A stretch of DNA of 64,000 bases from Lachnospiraceae bacterium (GCA_017500935.1 JAFVXW010000085.1:62001-126000), one strand, 5' to 3'; shown: positions 1 through 8,032, numbered from the stretch's first letter. Numbers and translations: made by a program. The notes: generated by a model not told the origin, from the letters alone.

Positions 1-579
1 GGAGTTTACCAGATCCATGGAATTCATCAGGTCAGGGAACTGTGCCAGAATGTAAGGTCCTACTACTTCGGAGATACCTACTGCATCTTTTCTTTCCAGT
101 GCCTTTTTGATGATCTCGTAGTTAAACTGTCCTGCGCTGGTTTCCAGTCTGGGGGAGAAAGGAACATGGGAAGGAACCACGAAATAGAGCTTTAAATCGG
201 TTTCAGCAGCTTCTTCCAGAACAGCTTCGATGCCTTCCAGACCTGCAACAACGCCGATTTCATGAAGGTCAGTCATGATCGCGGTGGTGCCGTGTTTTAA
301 AACCAGTTCTGCAAAAGGACGGATGGAAAGGTTGGAGCTTTCGGGATGGATATGGCCGTCGATGAAACCGGGAGTCAGGTAATTTCCGCCTGCATCGATG
401 ACTTTGGTGCCTTCACCGATCGCATAGTCCACGTCGCCTACCGCTGCGATCTTATCGCCTGCGATCGCTACGCCGCCTTCATAGATTTCCTTGGTGTACA
501 CGTTTACGATCTTACCGTTTTTTACAACGATATCTGCAGGGGCCTGGCCGCCTGCAACTGCAATTAATTTTGCATCCAT
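1..579 (-). CDS. Adenine deaminase-like amidohydrolase (3' end beyond window)
   Basis: The start ATG lies at 579 after an AGGAGG site; the reading frame runs open to base 1, so only about 193 N-terminal residues are present. The fragment has an N-terminal beta-sandwich segment, then the metal-binding motif PGFIDGHIHPESS and the stretch PSHVPFSPRLETS. This pattern fits the adenine deaminase branch of the amidohydrolase superfamily (PGFID.H.HIESS), which turns adenine into hypoxanthine plus ammonia. It follows the amidohydrolase at 600-1970 by 20 bases, so the two are probably one transcript. The catalytic C-terminal half is outside the window, so substrate specificity is inferred from the N-terminal motifs only. 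Confidence 0.75.
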   Translation of the reverse strand, partial: MDAKLIAVAGGQAPADIVVKNGKIVNVYTKEIYEGGVAIAGDKIAAVGDVDYAIGEGTKVIDAGGNYLTPGFIDGHIHPESSNLSIRPFAELVLKHGTTAIMTDLHEIGVVAGLEGIEAVLEEAAETDLKLYFVVPSHVPFSPRLETSAGQFNYEIIKKALERKDAVGISEVVGPYILAQFPDLMNSMDLVNS

Positions 580-599
580 GGGTTTGTCCTCCTTCTGGG

Positions 600-1970
600 T
601 CAACGGATTGTAGGGAATCTGTCCGGAAGTACGATTCCGGCACGTTTATAGATAGCTTCGGCATGAGCCTGTGCTTCTTTTACAATAACTTCTTCATCCA
701 AAGTCAGCACCTTGCGGTCTCTCATCAGCCATTTGCCGTCACACATCGTGCTTTCGATATTGGTGGAATGCATTGCGGTAACCAGTGCCGCGATGGGGTC
801 ATTGACCGGCATCATGGAAGGTCCGAAGGGATTGATGATGATCAGGTCGGCTTTCTTGCCCTCTTCCAGACTTCCGTAGAGATGATCGTCCAGAAGCGCT
901 CTTGCGCCGTTCTTGGTTGCCATGCAAAGGATATCTGTGGAAGGCACAACTGTGGAATCCAGTCTCCAGCCTTTATGGATCAGGGAGGTCAGCCACATTT
1001 CGTCAACCATATCCATACGGTTGCTGGAAGAAGCGCCGTCTGTACCGATGGATACGCAAACGCCCTTTTCCAGCATCTGCGGGATCTTTGCAAAACCAAG
1101 CACACGCATTGCGGATGCCGGATTGTGAGACACCTTAACATCGTATTTTTTGAACAGATCGATTTCTTCGTTGGTCAGCCATACGGTATGCACTGCCAGA
1201 AGGTTCTTATCCAGAACACCGAGCTTGTGCAGATGGGTTACGGTATTTTCGCCGTATACTTCATTGGTGTAATCAATCTCGGATTTGGCTTCTGCCACAT
1301 GCATGTGGATGCCGACATTATACTTATCAGCCAGTTCCTTGGTCTTTACGATCAGATCATCGGTGTTGTTGAAAATGGTGCGAAGACCGAACCATACCTG
1401 TACTCTGCCGTCAGCAGTGTTATGATATTTTTCCAGATCTTCGATCTGTGCATCCAGCTCTTCCTGGGTGGTTTTCTGCCAGATTGCAGGTAAACCGGTG
1501 CCGCAGTCCATAACAGATTTTGCCAGTTTGCCGCGCAGACCGGACTGTGCCGTTGCCTTAGCCATGCCGCTTACAAACTGTCCGCCGGGCTCGGCAAAGC
1601 TCGTCACGCCGGATTTGATCAGTTCCAGGGAACACATTAATGTAGAGATGTAAGAATCCTCTTCGGTCATATTACTTTCAAAAGGCCACATTCTCTTATG
1701 AAGCCAGGTGATAAAATCCACATCATCGCCCACACCGCGGCTGATCTGCTGGGATGTATGTACATGTGTATTGACAAAACCCGGAAGAATATATTTTCCG
1801 TTTAAGTCGATCACTTCCGCATCGGGTCTTATCAGTGCAGGATCCACTTTTCCGACAGCTTTGATCTTATCATCTTCCACCAGAAGTTCTCCACAGGCAT
1901 ACACCTGGTTAATATCGTTCATAGTCAGGATATAACCATTTTTAAAGTAAGTCTGCTTTACAGTTTCCAT
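600..1970 (-). CDS. TRZ/ATZ-type amidohydrolase, SAH/MTA or cytosine deaminase-like
   Basis: A 456-residue metal-dependent deaminase. Visible motifs in order: PGFVNTHVHTSQQ (metal His pair), VTSFAEPG, HMHVAEAKSE (metal His), LLAVHTVWL, VSHNPASAMRVLG and SIGTDGASSSN (metal Asp). This order matches the ATZ/TRZ family, which includes S-adenosylhomocysteine/5-methylthioadenosine deaminases, chlorohydrolases and guanine deaminases. The start at 1970 follows an AGGAGAG site. With the adjoining adenine deaminase-like gene, the context suggests purine-ring deamination and salvage. The exact substrate cannot be fixed from sequence alone. Confidence 0.8.
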   Translation of the reverse strand: METVKQTYFKNGYILTMNDINQVYACGELLVEDDKIKAVGKVDPALIRPDAEVIDLNGKYILPGFVNTHVHTSQQISRGVGDDVDFITWLHKRMWPFESNMTEEDSYISTLMCSLELIKSGVTSFAEPGGQFVSGMAKATAQSGLRGKLAKSVMDCGTGLPAIWQKTTQEELDAQIEDLEKYHNTADGRVQVWFGLRTIFNNTDDLIVKTKELADKYNVGIHMHVAEAKSEIDYTNEVYGENTVTHLHKLGVLDKNLLAVHTVWLTNEEIDLFKKYDVKVSHNPASAMRVLGFAKIPQMLEKGVCVSIGTDGASSSNRMDMVDEMWLTSLIHKGWRLDSTVVPSTDILCMATKNGARALLDDHLYGSLEEGKKADLIIINPFGPSMMPVNDPIAALVTAMHSTNIESTMCDGKWLMRDRKVLTLDEEVIVKEAQAHAEAIYKRAGIVLPDRFPTIR

Positions 1971-1999
1971 GTCTCTCCTCCTTTTTTTCGGTTAGTTTT

Positions 2000-2028
2000 A
2001 TTATATCGAAAACCCTTTTATTTGTCGA
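2000..2028 (-). promoter_or_regulatory. Sigma-A type promoter of the amidohydrolase pair
   Basis: On the minus strand: -35 TCGACA (2023-2028), 17-base spacer, -10 TATAAT (2000-2005). A perfect 10-bp palindrome, TTGTCGACAA, at 2022-2031 covers the -35 box and could be an operator. Confidence 0.6.
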
Positions 2029-2044
2029 CAACTGTTCCTGCCTT

Positions 2045-2797
2045 TTACGGTCGATATTCATCCAGTATCTGCAGGATGTCCTTTTCATAACAGTTCCCGT
2101 TTAAGACCACACCATCCGGTTCAAAACTGATCGCACGGATATCTGCCGGATCGTCCTCATAGGGATTGATATACTGCTTTCCTTCTTCAAAATATTCCTT
2201 CAGATAGATCAGCGCATTGCCGCTGGGAAAGATCACATTTCCCTTTCCGACAGGAATATCCATACCGCTAAATTCCGCAATAATCTCGCGTGTTCTCACA
2301 TTGTAAAGATTGCTGTCCTGCTTACTGACAAGCCACGCCGGGCACAATTCTATGAAAATTCCTGTTTTTGTCACACATTCTGCAAAATATTTGACAGGCT
2401 CTGTCGGTATCGTTTCCTGATGAAACGCATCCACGGACAGTAAGATCCGGCGGACACCGCTTTTTTCAAGACTGTGCACCACTTCTTCGATCCGTTTTTT
2501 ATCCTTTGAAAAAAAGCCGTTTGTGATCAGATCCCTTTGGGGAATCCCCATTTCAGTTCCCGCAGCATGAATCGCACAGACCACTTCCGGATATATAAGC
2601 GGCTCCCCGCCAAAGGTCATCAGCGATTTGATCTGATACTTTTCACACACCTTCCGGATGGCCTCCGCCGCTTTGTCTGCATCAATATACCCTGTGCAGT
2701 CCAAATGACTGCCTTCCGAACAGTGCTTACATCTGCCGGTACAGGACATGGTAACGACAAATTCCAGGCGGTTTAAATTTTTCACATATTCATTCAT
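2045..2797 (-). CDS. Small radical SAM protein
   Basis: 250 residues. The N-terminus has the radical SAM cluster motif CTGRCKHC (CxxxCxxC) near residue 19, followed by the glycine-rich FGGEPL motif that contacts SAM, and a strand-rich half-barrel (ITNGFF, ILLSVDAF). There is no SPASM/Twitch cysteine cluster at the C-terminus, where only isolated cysteines are seen (ELCPAW, NGNCYEKD). This makes it shorter than sulfatase-maturing enzymes (about 370 residues). It starts 6 bases after the stop of the propeller-type glycosidase at 2804-3841, so it is co-transcribed with it. Substrate unknown. Confidence 0.75.
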   Translation of the reverse strand: MNEYVKNLNRLEFVVTMSCTGRCKHCSEGSHLDCTGYIDADKAAEAIRKVCEKYQIKSLMTFGGEPLIYPEVVCAIHAAGTEMGIPQRDLITNGFFSKDKKRIEEVVHSLEKSGVRRILLSVDAFHQETIPTEPVKYFAECVTKTGIFIELCPAWLVSKQDSNLYNVRTREIIAEFSGMDIPVGKGNVIFPSGNALIYLKEYFEEGKQYINPYEDDPADIRAISFEPDGVVLNGNCYEKDILQILDEYRP

Positions 2798-2803
2798 CCA
2801 AAT

Positions 2804-3841
2804 TTACCCAAACACCTTTTTGTCAATCTCAAACTGCTTTTCATCCCAGGGTTTTGTTCTTGCAACCGAAATACAGCGGAATTCGCCGTTGTTGTTCGCA
2901 AGATCGCCTTCCTGCCAGGGACGGCATGCACAGTAAAAATGGTACAGTGCGCCGTCATGCCAGATCACATAGGGCTTGTGCGCATAGATGGAATCAATGG
3001 TTCCGGCTGCGCCAGTGGTCAGGATCGGAGCTGAAAACTTCTCCCAGTGATATAAGTCTTTGCTGACTGCAAGACCGTTGCAGGCAGAAAGATTGCCCAG
3101 ACCGTAATAAAACATCACCCACTGGTCTTCTTTGGAATCATAAAATACCTGCGGCTGGCTGGCAAACTGGCTGTCCCAGGCCTGTCTGTCCACCGGCAGC
3201 ACCGGATAGTCAAAAGGACGCGTCCAGTGGATCAAATCCTGTGAATACGCAACACTCGACTGTTCTGTCCAGAAACCGTCTTCGTTATCCTTTGCCGTAT
3301 AGAAAATGAAGAATTTCCCGTCATGCTCCACCAGATCCGTCGTATACATACCGCCGCTTTCCCACGCTGCGCCGTCCTTGTAGGTAAAAACAGGCTCTCC
3401 GTAAAAATGCCAGTCCATCAGATTTTCATCCTCCGTCCATGCCAGACCAACCTCCGCAGAACCGGTTTCATAACCGGCACCCGGATAAGCATGGTACATC
3501 AGCCAGTATTTTCCCTGCCATTTTTTCAGTTTGTTGCCGCCATAGAGATCTTTATCCATCAAAAGTGTGGTTGCTGCCATACCCACGCTGTCCCATTCCA
3601 TATTGGCACCGCGCTTTAAAATAACGCCCAGCTCTTCCCAGTTGATCAGATCATCCGAAACAGCCAGCGCAGTCTGATAGCCTTCCCCGTCATATCCGAT
3701 GAAAGTCATATAAAAACGGCCATTGTGGCAGAAAACATTGGGGCAGTCCACCGCCTTGCTGTTATAAGTGCCTTCGATGCCGGAACCTGCAAGGACTGCT
3801 TTTCCGTATTTATATTTGGGGATCAGATGATTTACGTTCAT
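2804..3841 (-). CDS. Five-bladed beta-propeller glycosidase-like protein (GH43/GH130-like fold)
   Basis: 345 residues from the ATG at 3841, which has the site AGGCAGG about 7 bases upstream. A longer open frame reaches 3910, but a promoter at 3872-3900 lies inside that extension, so the shorter start is preferred. Repeated blade signatures are visible: CPNVFCHNGRFYMTFIGYDG, YWLMYHAYPG, GKFFIFYTAKD, QWVMFYYGLG and ALYHFYCACRPW. They alternate with 'AVSDDLINWEELG'-type strands, typical of GH32/43/62/117/130 propellers. No signal peptide, so cytoplasmic. Family within the propeller clan not assignable by eye. It is the first gene of a pair with the radical SAM gene. Confidence 0.65.
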   Translation of the reverse strand: MNVNHLIPKYKYGKAVLAGSGIEGTYNSKAVDCPNVFCHNGRFYMTFIGYDGEGYQTALAVSDDLINWEELGVILKRGANMEWDSVGMAATTLLMDKDLYGGNKLKKWQGKYWLMYHAYPGAGYETGSAEVGLAWTEDENLMDWHFYGEPVFTYKDGAAWESGGMYTTDLVEHDGKFFIFYTAKDNEDGFWTEQSSVAYSQDLIHWTRPFDYPVLPVDRQAWDSQFASQPQVFYDSKEDQWVMFYYGLGNLSACNGLAVSKDLYHWEKFSAPILTTGAAGTIDSIYAHKPYVIWHDGALYHFYCACRPWQEGDLANNNGEFRCISVARTKPWDEKQFEIDKKVFG

Positions 3842-3871
3842 ATGAAAATCCTGCCTTTCTTTTTTATTTTC

Positions 3872-3900
3872 ATTATATACAGCAGGCAAAATATTTACAA
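3872..3900 (-). promoter_or_regulatory. Promoter of glycosidase-like/radical SAM pair
   Basis: Minus strand: -35 TTGTAA (3895-3900), 17-base spacer, -10 TATAAT (3872-3877). It lies 30-60 bases upstream of the ATG at 3841 and supports that start. Confidence 0.6.
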
Positions 3901-3903
3901 TGA

Positions 3904-3932
3904 TTGACACTCCTTTTTCCGGATGCTAGTCT
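3904..3932 (+). promoter_or_regulatory. Possible extended -10 promoter for the 655-residue protein gene
   Basis: -35 TTGACA (3904-3909), 17-base spacer, weak -10 TAGTCT (3927-3932) preceded by TGC, as in extended -10 promoters. It is back-to-back with the minus-strand promoter at 3872-3900, giving a compact divergent regulatory region. Confidence 0.4.
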
Positions 3933-3983
3933 TAAATCAAGAAAAAAATCCATTCTCAAATACGCAGAAAGTGAGGATTTCCC

Positions 3984-5951
3984 ATGGAACAATACAAAAT
4001 CATCTGGCGTGCCGGACAGGAGGTCTGGGGCAATGACGCCGTCCTTGATGCCCTTCTTGAAAAGTTGACAAAAGACGGCAGGTTGGCAGACGAATTCAAT
4101 CTCTTTATCAGCGAACCCTCCAGTCACGCTTACCACCCTCTTGACGAAGTACGCGAAAAATGCGAAATTTTCAAACGCGCAGCAAAAAAAATCCGTGCCT
4201 ACGGCATGCGTGTGGGCATTGACCAGTGGCCCAGCTTTGGTGCCGCAGGGGTACAGCAGGCCGTTGTAGATGTCAGAAAAATGCCCTTCCAGCCCATGGT
4301 CGGCGTGGACGGCACCGTGACAGAGCGCATTGCCTGCCCGATCTCCCCGGAATTTTTAGACTATACAAGAGAAAAATTCAAAATTTTTGCACAGGCCGGT
4401 CCTGATTTTGTCTGGATCGATGATGACTGCCGTTTTACCCATCTTGGCGGCACGCTCTACCCCTGTTTTTGTCCAAACTGTATCGCCGGTTTTGAAAACG
4501 GACAATTTACAAGCCGCGAAGAGCTGGTGGCAGCTCTCAATGCACCAAAAAACCGGAATCTTCGCCGCAAATGGAGCGAATACGGCGCTGCCCGCCTTGC
4601 AGCCTACTGTCAGGCTGCCCGTGAGGGCGTGGATGCCGTGGATCCTTCCATTGATGTTCCCTATATGACTGTCGGCTATACGCACACCACCTTCAGCGGT
4701 GACTACATTGAAAAATGCATGGAAGTCTCCAGAAGCCGCGCAGGCCGCCCCGGCCACGGTTTTTACTGGGACGAAGAACCCCGCAAGGTCTTTTCCAAGG
4801 CCATGGACGTTTCCAGACAGGTTCTCCGCTATGTGCCGGAATCCCTTGCAGATGTACAGTATGAAGAGGAAAGCTTCCCCTGTACCCCTCTAAACAAAGC
4901 TGTCAACATGCGTATTCTGGAAGCCGGTCTTTCCATCTGGGCAGGCTGTACCGGTTTTGCCTTTAATTCCCTGACTTTTTCAGCCGGTCAAGATCCGCTT
5001 GGCCATATGGATTACACCGTCAGACGCTGGAACCAGGCGCGTCCCTTCTTTGACCGTTATCTGCAGTTTGCCAAAAATCTGCCGCAGGTTGGACTCTGGG
5101 CTGCCGACAATGAATTTATGATGGCGGGCATGGACTGCGAAAACGGCTGGTTTGACGAACAAAATCCTGCTTTCAGCTTAGACCGCATTATGAACGAATG
5201 GCCGGAAATGGGCCTTGTGATCTCCGGTGATCCTGCACATGCCTATGCGACTGTCCTGCAGGGCCGCATCATCGAAACCTTCTCCGATGAAGAGATCAAA
5301 AAAATCTTTGAAAAACCCGTCCTGATGGATGCCGATGCCCTCGCTGCTTTGGAAAAACGCGGTTTTGCCCATTATGCAGGCGTACATACCGGTCAGAAAT
5401 TTAAAAACAGCGTGGAAGTCCTGACGGATTCTTCTGTAAACGGCGGTTTTAGCGGTGCTTCCAGAAACGCACTTTTTGAAGCCTGCACAGAACTGATTGT
5501 GGATGCAGACGATGTGGAAATTCTGGCAAAAGCCTTTGACACCTATGAACAGGAGCTTTGTCCCTGCGTTACCCGCCGCAATCATGTAACGGTCCTGTCC
5601 TATGATCCTTACCGTTTTATCGGCACTGTCGGCAAAATGCGTCAGATGCACAACCTGTTAAAGGAAGCCGGTGCCCCTGTCATGGTGGAACCTGCTGACC
5701 CTTACGGCATAAACCGCCTCTCTGCCTGGGCACGCTCCGACGAAAAACGCGCCGCCGTACTGCTGATCAACACCGCACTGGATCCTGTGGAGGATACGGA
5801 CATTCTGATCAAAGGCGAAATGACCAACGCCGTGATCTGCGGCATCGATACGCCGGAAACAAAGGCTGATGCAGTTTGTGAAAACGGCTTCTTAAAAATC
5901 CGCGTTCCACGGATGGGCGCCTGGGAAATGCTCTTAATTCTTGCCGAATAA
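3984..5951 (+). CDS. Uncharacterised glycosidase-like protein, probable TIM barrel
   Basis: 655 residues, no signal peptide, ATG at 3984 after GTGAGG. The N-terminal half reads like a (beta/alpha)8 barrel: RVGIDQWPSFG, DFVWIDDDCRF, GFYWDEEPRKV, GCTGFAFNSLTF. It carries the cysteine motif CFCPNC near residue 165, also seen in the putative 'hypothetical glycosyl hydrolase' families. Acidic candidates for catalysis are the DDD of WIDDDCRF and the EE of YWDEEP. A second domain (about 350-560) resembles the class-I-glutaminase-like trimerisation domain found behind GH42-like barrels, and a small beta domain ends the chain. I cannot assign a GH family. It is divergent from the propeller/radical SAM pair. 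Confidence 0.6.
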   Translation: MEQYKIIWRAGQEVWGNDAVLDALLEKLTKDGRLADEFNLFISEPSSHAYHPLDEVREKCEIFKRAAKKIRAYGMRVGIDQWPSFGAAGVQQAVVDVRKMPFQPMVGVDGTVTERIACPISPEFLDYTREKFKIFAQAGPDFVWIDDDCRFTHLGGTLYPCFCPNCIAGFENGQFTSREELVAALNAPKNRNLRRKWSEYGAARLAAYCQAAREGVDAVDPSIDVPYMTVGYTHTTFSGDYIEKCMEVSRSRAGRPGHGFYWDEEPRKVFSKAMDVSRQVLRYVPESLADVQYEEESFPCTPLNKAVNMRILEAGLSIWAGCTGFAFNSLTFSAGQDPLGHMDYTVRRWNQARPFFDRYLQFAKNLPQVGLWAADNEFMMAGMDCENGWFDEQNPAFSLDRIMNEWPEMGLVISGDPAHAYATVLQGRIIETFSDEEIKKIFEKPVLMDADALAALEKRGFAHYAGVHTGQKFKNSVEVLTDSSVNGGFSGASRNALFEACTELIVDADDVEILAKAFDTYEQELCPCVTRRNHVTVLSYDPYRFIGTVGKMRQMHNLLKEAGAPVMVEPADPYGINRLSAWARSDEKRAAVLLINTALDPVEDTDILIKGEMTNAVICGIDTPETKADAVCENGFLKIRVPRMGAWEMLLILAE

Positions 5952-5982
5952 TTTTACCATAATTTTTCATAATACCTCTTGC

Positions 5983-6036
5983 AAACAGTAATAATTCCTG
6001 TTATACTATGAGTAGTAACAGGAATTATTACTGTTT
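5983..6036 (+). promoter_or_regulatory. 21-bp perfect inverted repeat enclosing the SDR promoter
   Basis: Arms 5983-6003 and 6016-6036 are exact reverse complements (21 bases each) around a 12-base centre. The left arm contains a promoter: -35 TTGCAA (5980-5985), 16-base spacer, -10 TATACT (6002-6007). The transcription start would fall in the centre or right arm, so the RNA carries only one arm. This argues for an operator. As a terminator of the upstream gene it would be AT-rich with only a weak T tract. Confidence 0.6.
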
Positions 6037-6069
6037 TATATTTTAAATATTCATCAGGAGGTATCTTAT

Positions 6070-6870
6070 ATGTTCTTAAAAGGTAAAACTGCTATCATCA
6101 CCGGCGCAGGCCGCCCCACTCCCCTTTCTGACGGAAGCGCAGGCTCCATCGGTTACGGCATCGCAATCGCATACGCAAAAGAAGGCGCCAATCTGGTCAT
6201 CACCGGCCGCAACAAACAGAAGCTTCTTGATGCCAAAGAAGAACTGGAACGTCTCTACGGGATTCAGGTTCTGGCGATTCCCGCTGATGTCAACGCCGGC
6301 GCAGACAACGAAACTGTCGTACAGAGCGTGATTGAACAGACCATCGCAGCCTTCGGACGCATTGATGTGCTGATCAATGTGGCACAGGCATCCGCTTCCG
6401 GCGTTCCGCTTTCTGTTCACACCACAGAACAGTTTGACCTTGCAATGTATTCCGGTCTTTACTCTACCTTCTATTATATGAAAGCCTGCTATCCTTATTT
6501 AAAGGAAACCAAAGGTTCCGTTATCAACTTTGCTTCCGGCGCAGGTCTGTTCGGCAACAAGGGACAGTGCTCCTATGCAGCTGCAAAAGAAGGCATCCGC
6601 GGCCTTAGCCGTGTAGCCGCAACCGAGTGGGGTCCTGACGGCATCAATGTCAATGTGATCTGCCCTCTTGCATGGACCGCCCAGCTGGAACAGTTCCAGA
6701 AAGCATACCCCGAAGCCTTCAAGGCAAACGTGCATATGCCTCCCATGGGCCACTACGGCAACAGCGAACTGGAAATCGGCCGTGTCTGCGTACAGCTTGC
6801 ATCCCCCGACTTTAAGTATATGTCCGGTGAAACCCTGACTTTGGAAGGCGGCATGGGACTTCGTCCTTAA
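6070..6870 (+). CDS. Short-chain dehydrogenase/reductase
   Basis: 266 residues, ATG at 6070 after CAGGAGG. Classical SDR Rossmann fold: TGAG...GSIGYGIA cofactor loop, LVITGRN, strand-4 motif LINVAQAS (NNAG position), FASGAG (catalytic Ser region), SYAAAKEG (YxxxK catalytic Tyr/Lys) and a C-terminal GETLTLEGGMGLRP (substrate-loop/dimer region). It likely oxidises or reduces a small alcohol, sugar or ketone with NAD(P). Odd feature: about eight extra residues (RPTPLSDG) sit inside the glycine-rich loop between TGAG and SIGYG. Single-gene transcript with its own promoter inside an inverted repeat. Confidence 0.85.
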   Translation: MFLKGKTAIITGAGRPTPLSDGSAGSIGYGIAIAYAKEGANLVITGRNKQKLLDAKEELERLYGIQVLAIPADVNAGADNETVVQSVIEQTIAAFGRIDVLINVAQASASGVPLSVHTTEQFDLAMYSGLYSTFYYMKACYPYLKETKGSVINFASGAGLFGNKGQCSYAAAKEGIRGLSRVAATEWGPDGINVNVICPLAWTAQLEQFQKAYPEAFKANVHMPPMGHYGNSELEIGRVCVQLASPDFKYMSGETLTLEGGMGLRP

Positions 6871-6872
6871 TC

Positions 6873-6974
6873 GAAGCAGCGCACCTGACGGAACCTTCGC
6901 AACCGCTTCGCTTGTTGCGAAGCAGCGCCCCTGAAGGAACCTTCGCAACCGCTTCGCTTGTTGCGAAGTAGCGC
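6873..6974. repeat. 46-bp tandem repeat with internal hairpin
   Basis: Two nearly identical 46-bp units (6873-6918, 6919-6964; differences at two positions) and a 10-bp partial third copy. Each unit contains TTCGCAAC...GTTGCGAA, an 8-bp stem with a 10-base loop. Located between two convergent genes, just before a terminator; resembles intergenic palindromic (REP-like) elements. Confidence 0.75.
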
Positions 6975-6976
6975 AT

Positions 6977-7007
6977 AAAAAAAGAATCGCTTACGCGATT
7001 CTTTTTT
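6977..7007. terminator. Bidirectional terminator between SDR gene and degV
   Basis: AAAAAAGAATCGC, loop TTAC, GCGATTCTTTTTT: a stem with T tracts on both strands, serving the SDR gene (+) and degV (-). Confidence 0.85.
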
Positions 7008-7011
7008 ATGC

Positions 7012-7851
7012 TTACTTATTGGTTCCGCCTTCATATCCGATGATCAGGCCGCCGGTTTCTGCGTAGAAAGTACACAGTCCGGTACAGGGCATGATCTCAA
7101 TGGCACTGTCAGGAAATTCTGCACGTATTCTGTCTGCCAGACTCTTGGCCGCTTCCGGATTCAGACATTCTGCGATACATACTTTGCCGCCGCAGTATCC
7201 TCTGAACTTCATTTCTTTCCAAATGGTATCCAGTGCTTTCTTTTCACCTCTGCACTTATACAGCTGCTGCAGGGTTCCCTCTGTTGCCTTGCCGACAACG
7301 CGGATTCCCAGTACACCGGCTGCCGCTGCCACAGCGGAATTTACGCGGCCGTTGCGCGCCAGATTGTTCAGGGATTCCAGTGAAAACAGTGTATGGGAAG
7401 TCTTCTGATATTCACTTACATTCGCTACAACCTCGTCAAAAGACTGTCCGGCCTGTGCGCACTCATAAATCTTATCCACGATCAGCTTCAGCTCACCGCC
7501 TGCGGAAAAGGAATCAAATACATGCACTCTGCTGCCTGCATGAATCTGCTCATATTCCTGCTTTGCCTGCATCGCAGATGCATAAGAACCGGAAAGATTG
7601 CTGGTGATGGTCACCACATAAACAATATCCGCTCCTTCAAAAGCATCCAGATAGTCCTGCATATTCGGGCAGGAAGTGCTGGATCTTAATTTGGTTGTCT
7701 TTAAGGTCTCGATCATTTCCATCAGATTCATTCCGGGCTGATCCACAAATTCCTTATCACCGTTGATGATCTTTAACGGCACATTGACATGCCATGCCTT
7801 TTCATATTCATAAATATTCGCAGATGAATCGGAAACGATCTTATAATTCAT
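7012..7851 (-). CDS. DegV family fatty-acid-binding protein
   Basis: 279 residues, ATG at 7851. Typical DegV layout: N-terminal VSDSSANI (DSSxxL/I motif), TSCPNMQDY (the TSxPS/TSQPS lipid-site motif in variant form), YVVTITSNLSGSYASAM, a central helical domain, LNNLARNGRVN (the L..GGR segment of other DegV proteins) and a C-terminal domain. DegV/FakB proteins bind fatty acids for phosphorylation by a FakA kinase; no FakA is in the window. It is divergent from a DUF1836 regulator and has a palindromic operator at its promoter. A second DegV is at 25764-26606. Confidence 0.85.
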   Translation of the reverse strand: MNYKIVSDSSANIYEYEKAWHVNVPLKIINGDKEFVDQPGMNLMEMIETLKTTKLRSSTSCPNMQDYLDAFEGADIVYVVTITSNLSGSYASAMQAKQEYEQIHAGSRVHVFDSFSAGGELKLIVDKIYECAQAGQSFDEVVANVSEYQKTSHTLFSLESLNNLARNGRVNSAVAAAAGVLGIRVVGKATEGTLQQLYKCRGEKKALDTIWKEMKFRGYCGGKVCIAECLNPEAAKSLADRIRAEFPDSAIEIMPCTGLCTFYAETGGLIIGYEGGTNK

Positions 7852-7881
7852 AAAAATACCTCGTCTTTGGCTTTTAATCAG

Positions 7882-7943
7882 ATAATCGGTTATTCAATAA
7901 CCGATTATTTAATATTTTACAATGCGCTTAAAACCTATGTCAA
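7882..7943 (-). promoter_or_regulatory. degV promoter with palindromic operator at the start site
   Basis: Minus strand: -35 TTGACA (7938-7943), 18-base spacer, -10 TAAAAT (7914-7919). Directly downstream, 7882-7908 is a perfect palindrome: arm ATAATCGGTTATT, one central base, then its reverse complement. It covers the expected +1, the classic position for a repressor site. Confidence 0.7.
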
Positions 7944-7969
7944 GTGTTTATAAAATCATTTTATGATTA

Positions 7970-7998
7970 TTGACGGTTTTCTGAAAATGATGTACTAT
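7970..7998 (+). promoter_or_regulatory. Promoter of the DUF1836 gene
   Basis: -35 TTGACG (7970-7975), 17-base spacer, -10 TACTAT (7993-7998), about 35 bases upstream of the ATG at 8033. Confidence 0.55.
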
Positions 7999-8032
7999 TT
8001 TTGATACAGACAATTTTTCCCCGAGGTTAACC

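Noticed and set aside
570-1493. A 307-residue open frame on the plus strand
   Set aside because: It runs antisense to the clear amidohydrolase gene at 600-1970, has no ribosome site and shows no domain; it is a shadow of codon bias.
3842-3910. Longer N-terminus of the propeller glycosidase-like gene
   Set aside because: Its promoter lies within that stretch, so it cannot be part of the transcript's coding region.
6873-6974. Repeat considered as a CRISPR array
   Set aside because: Units are directly tandem with no variable spacers and no cas genes nearby.
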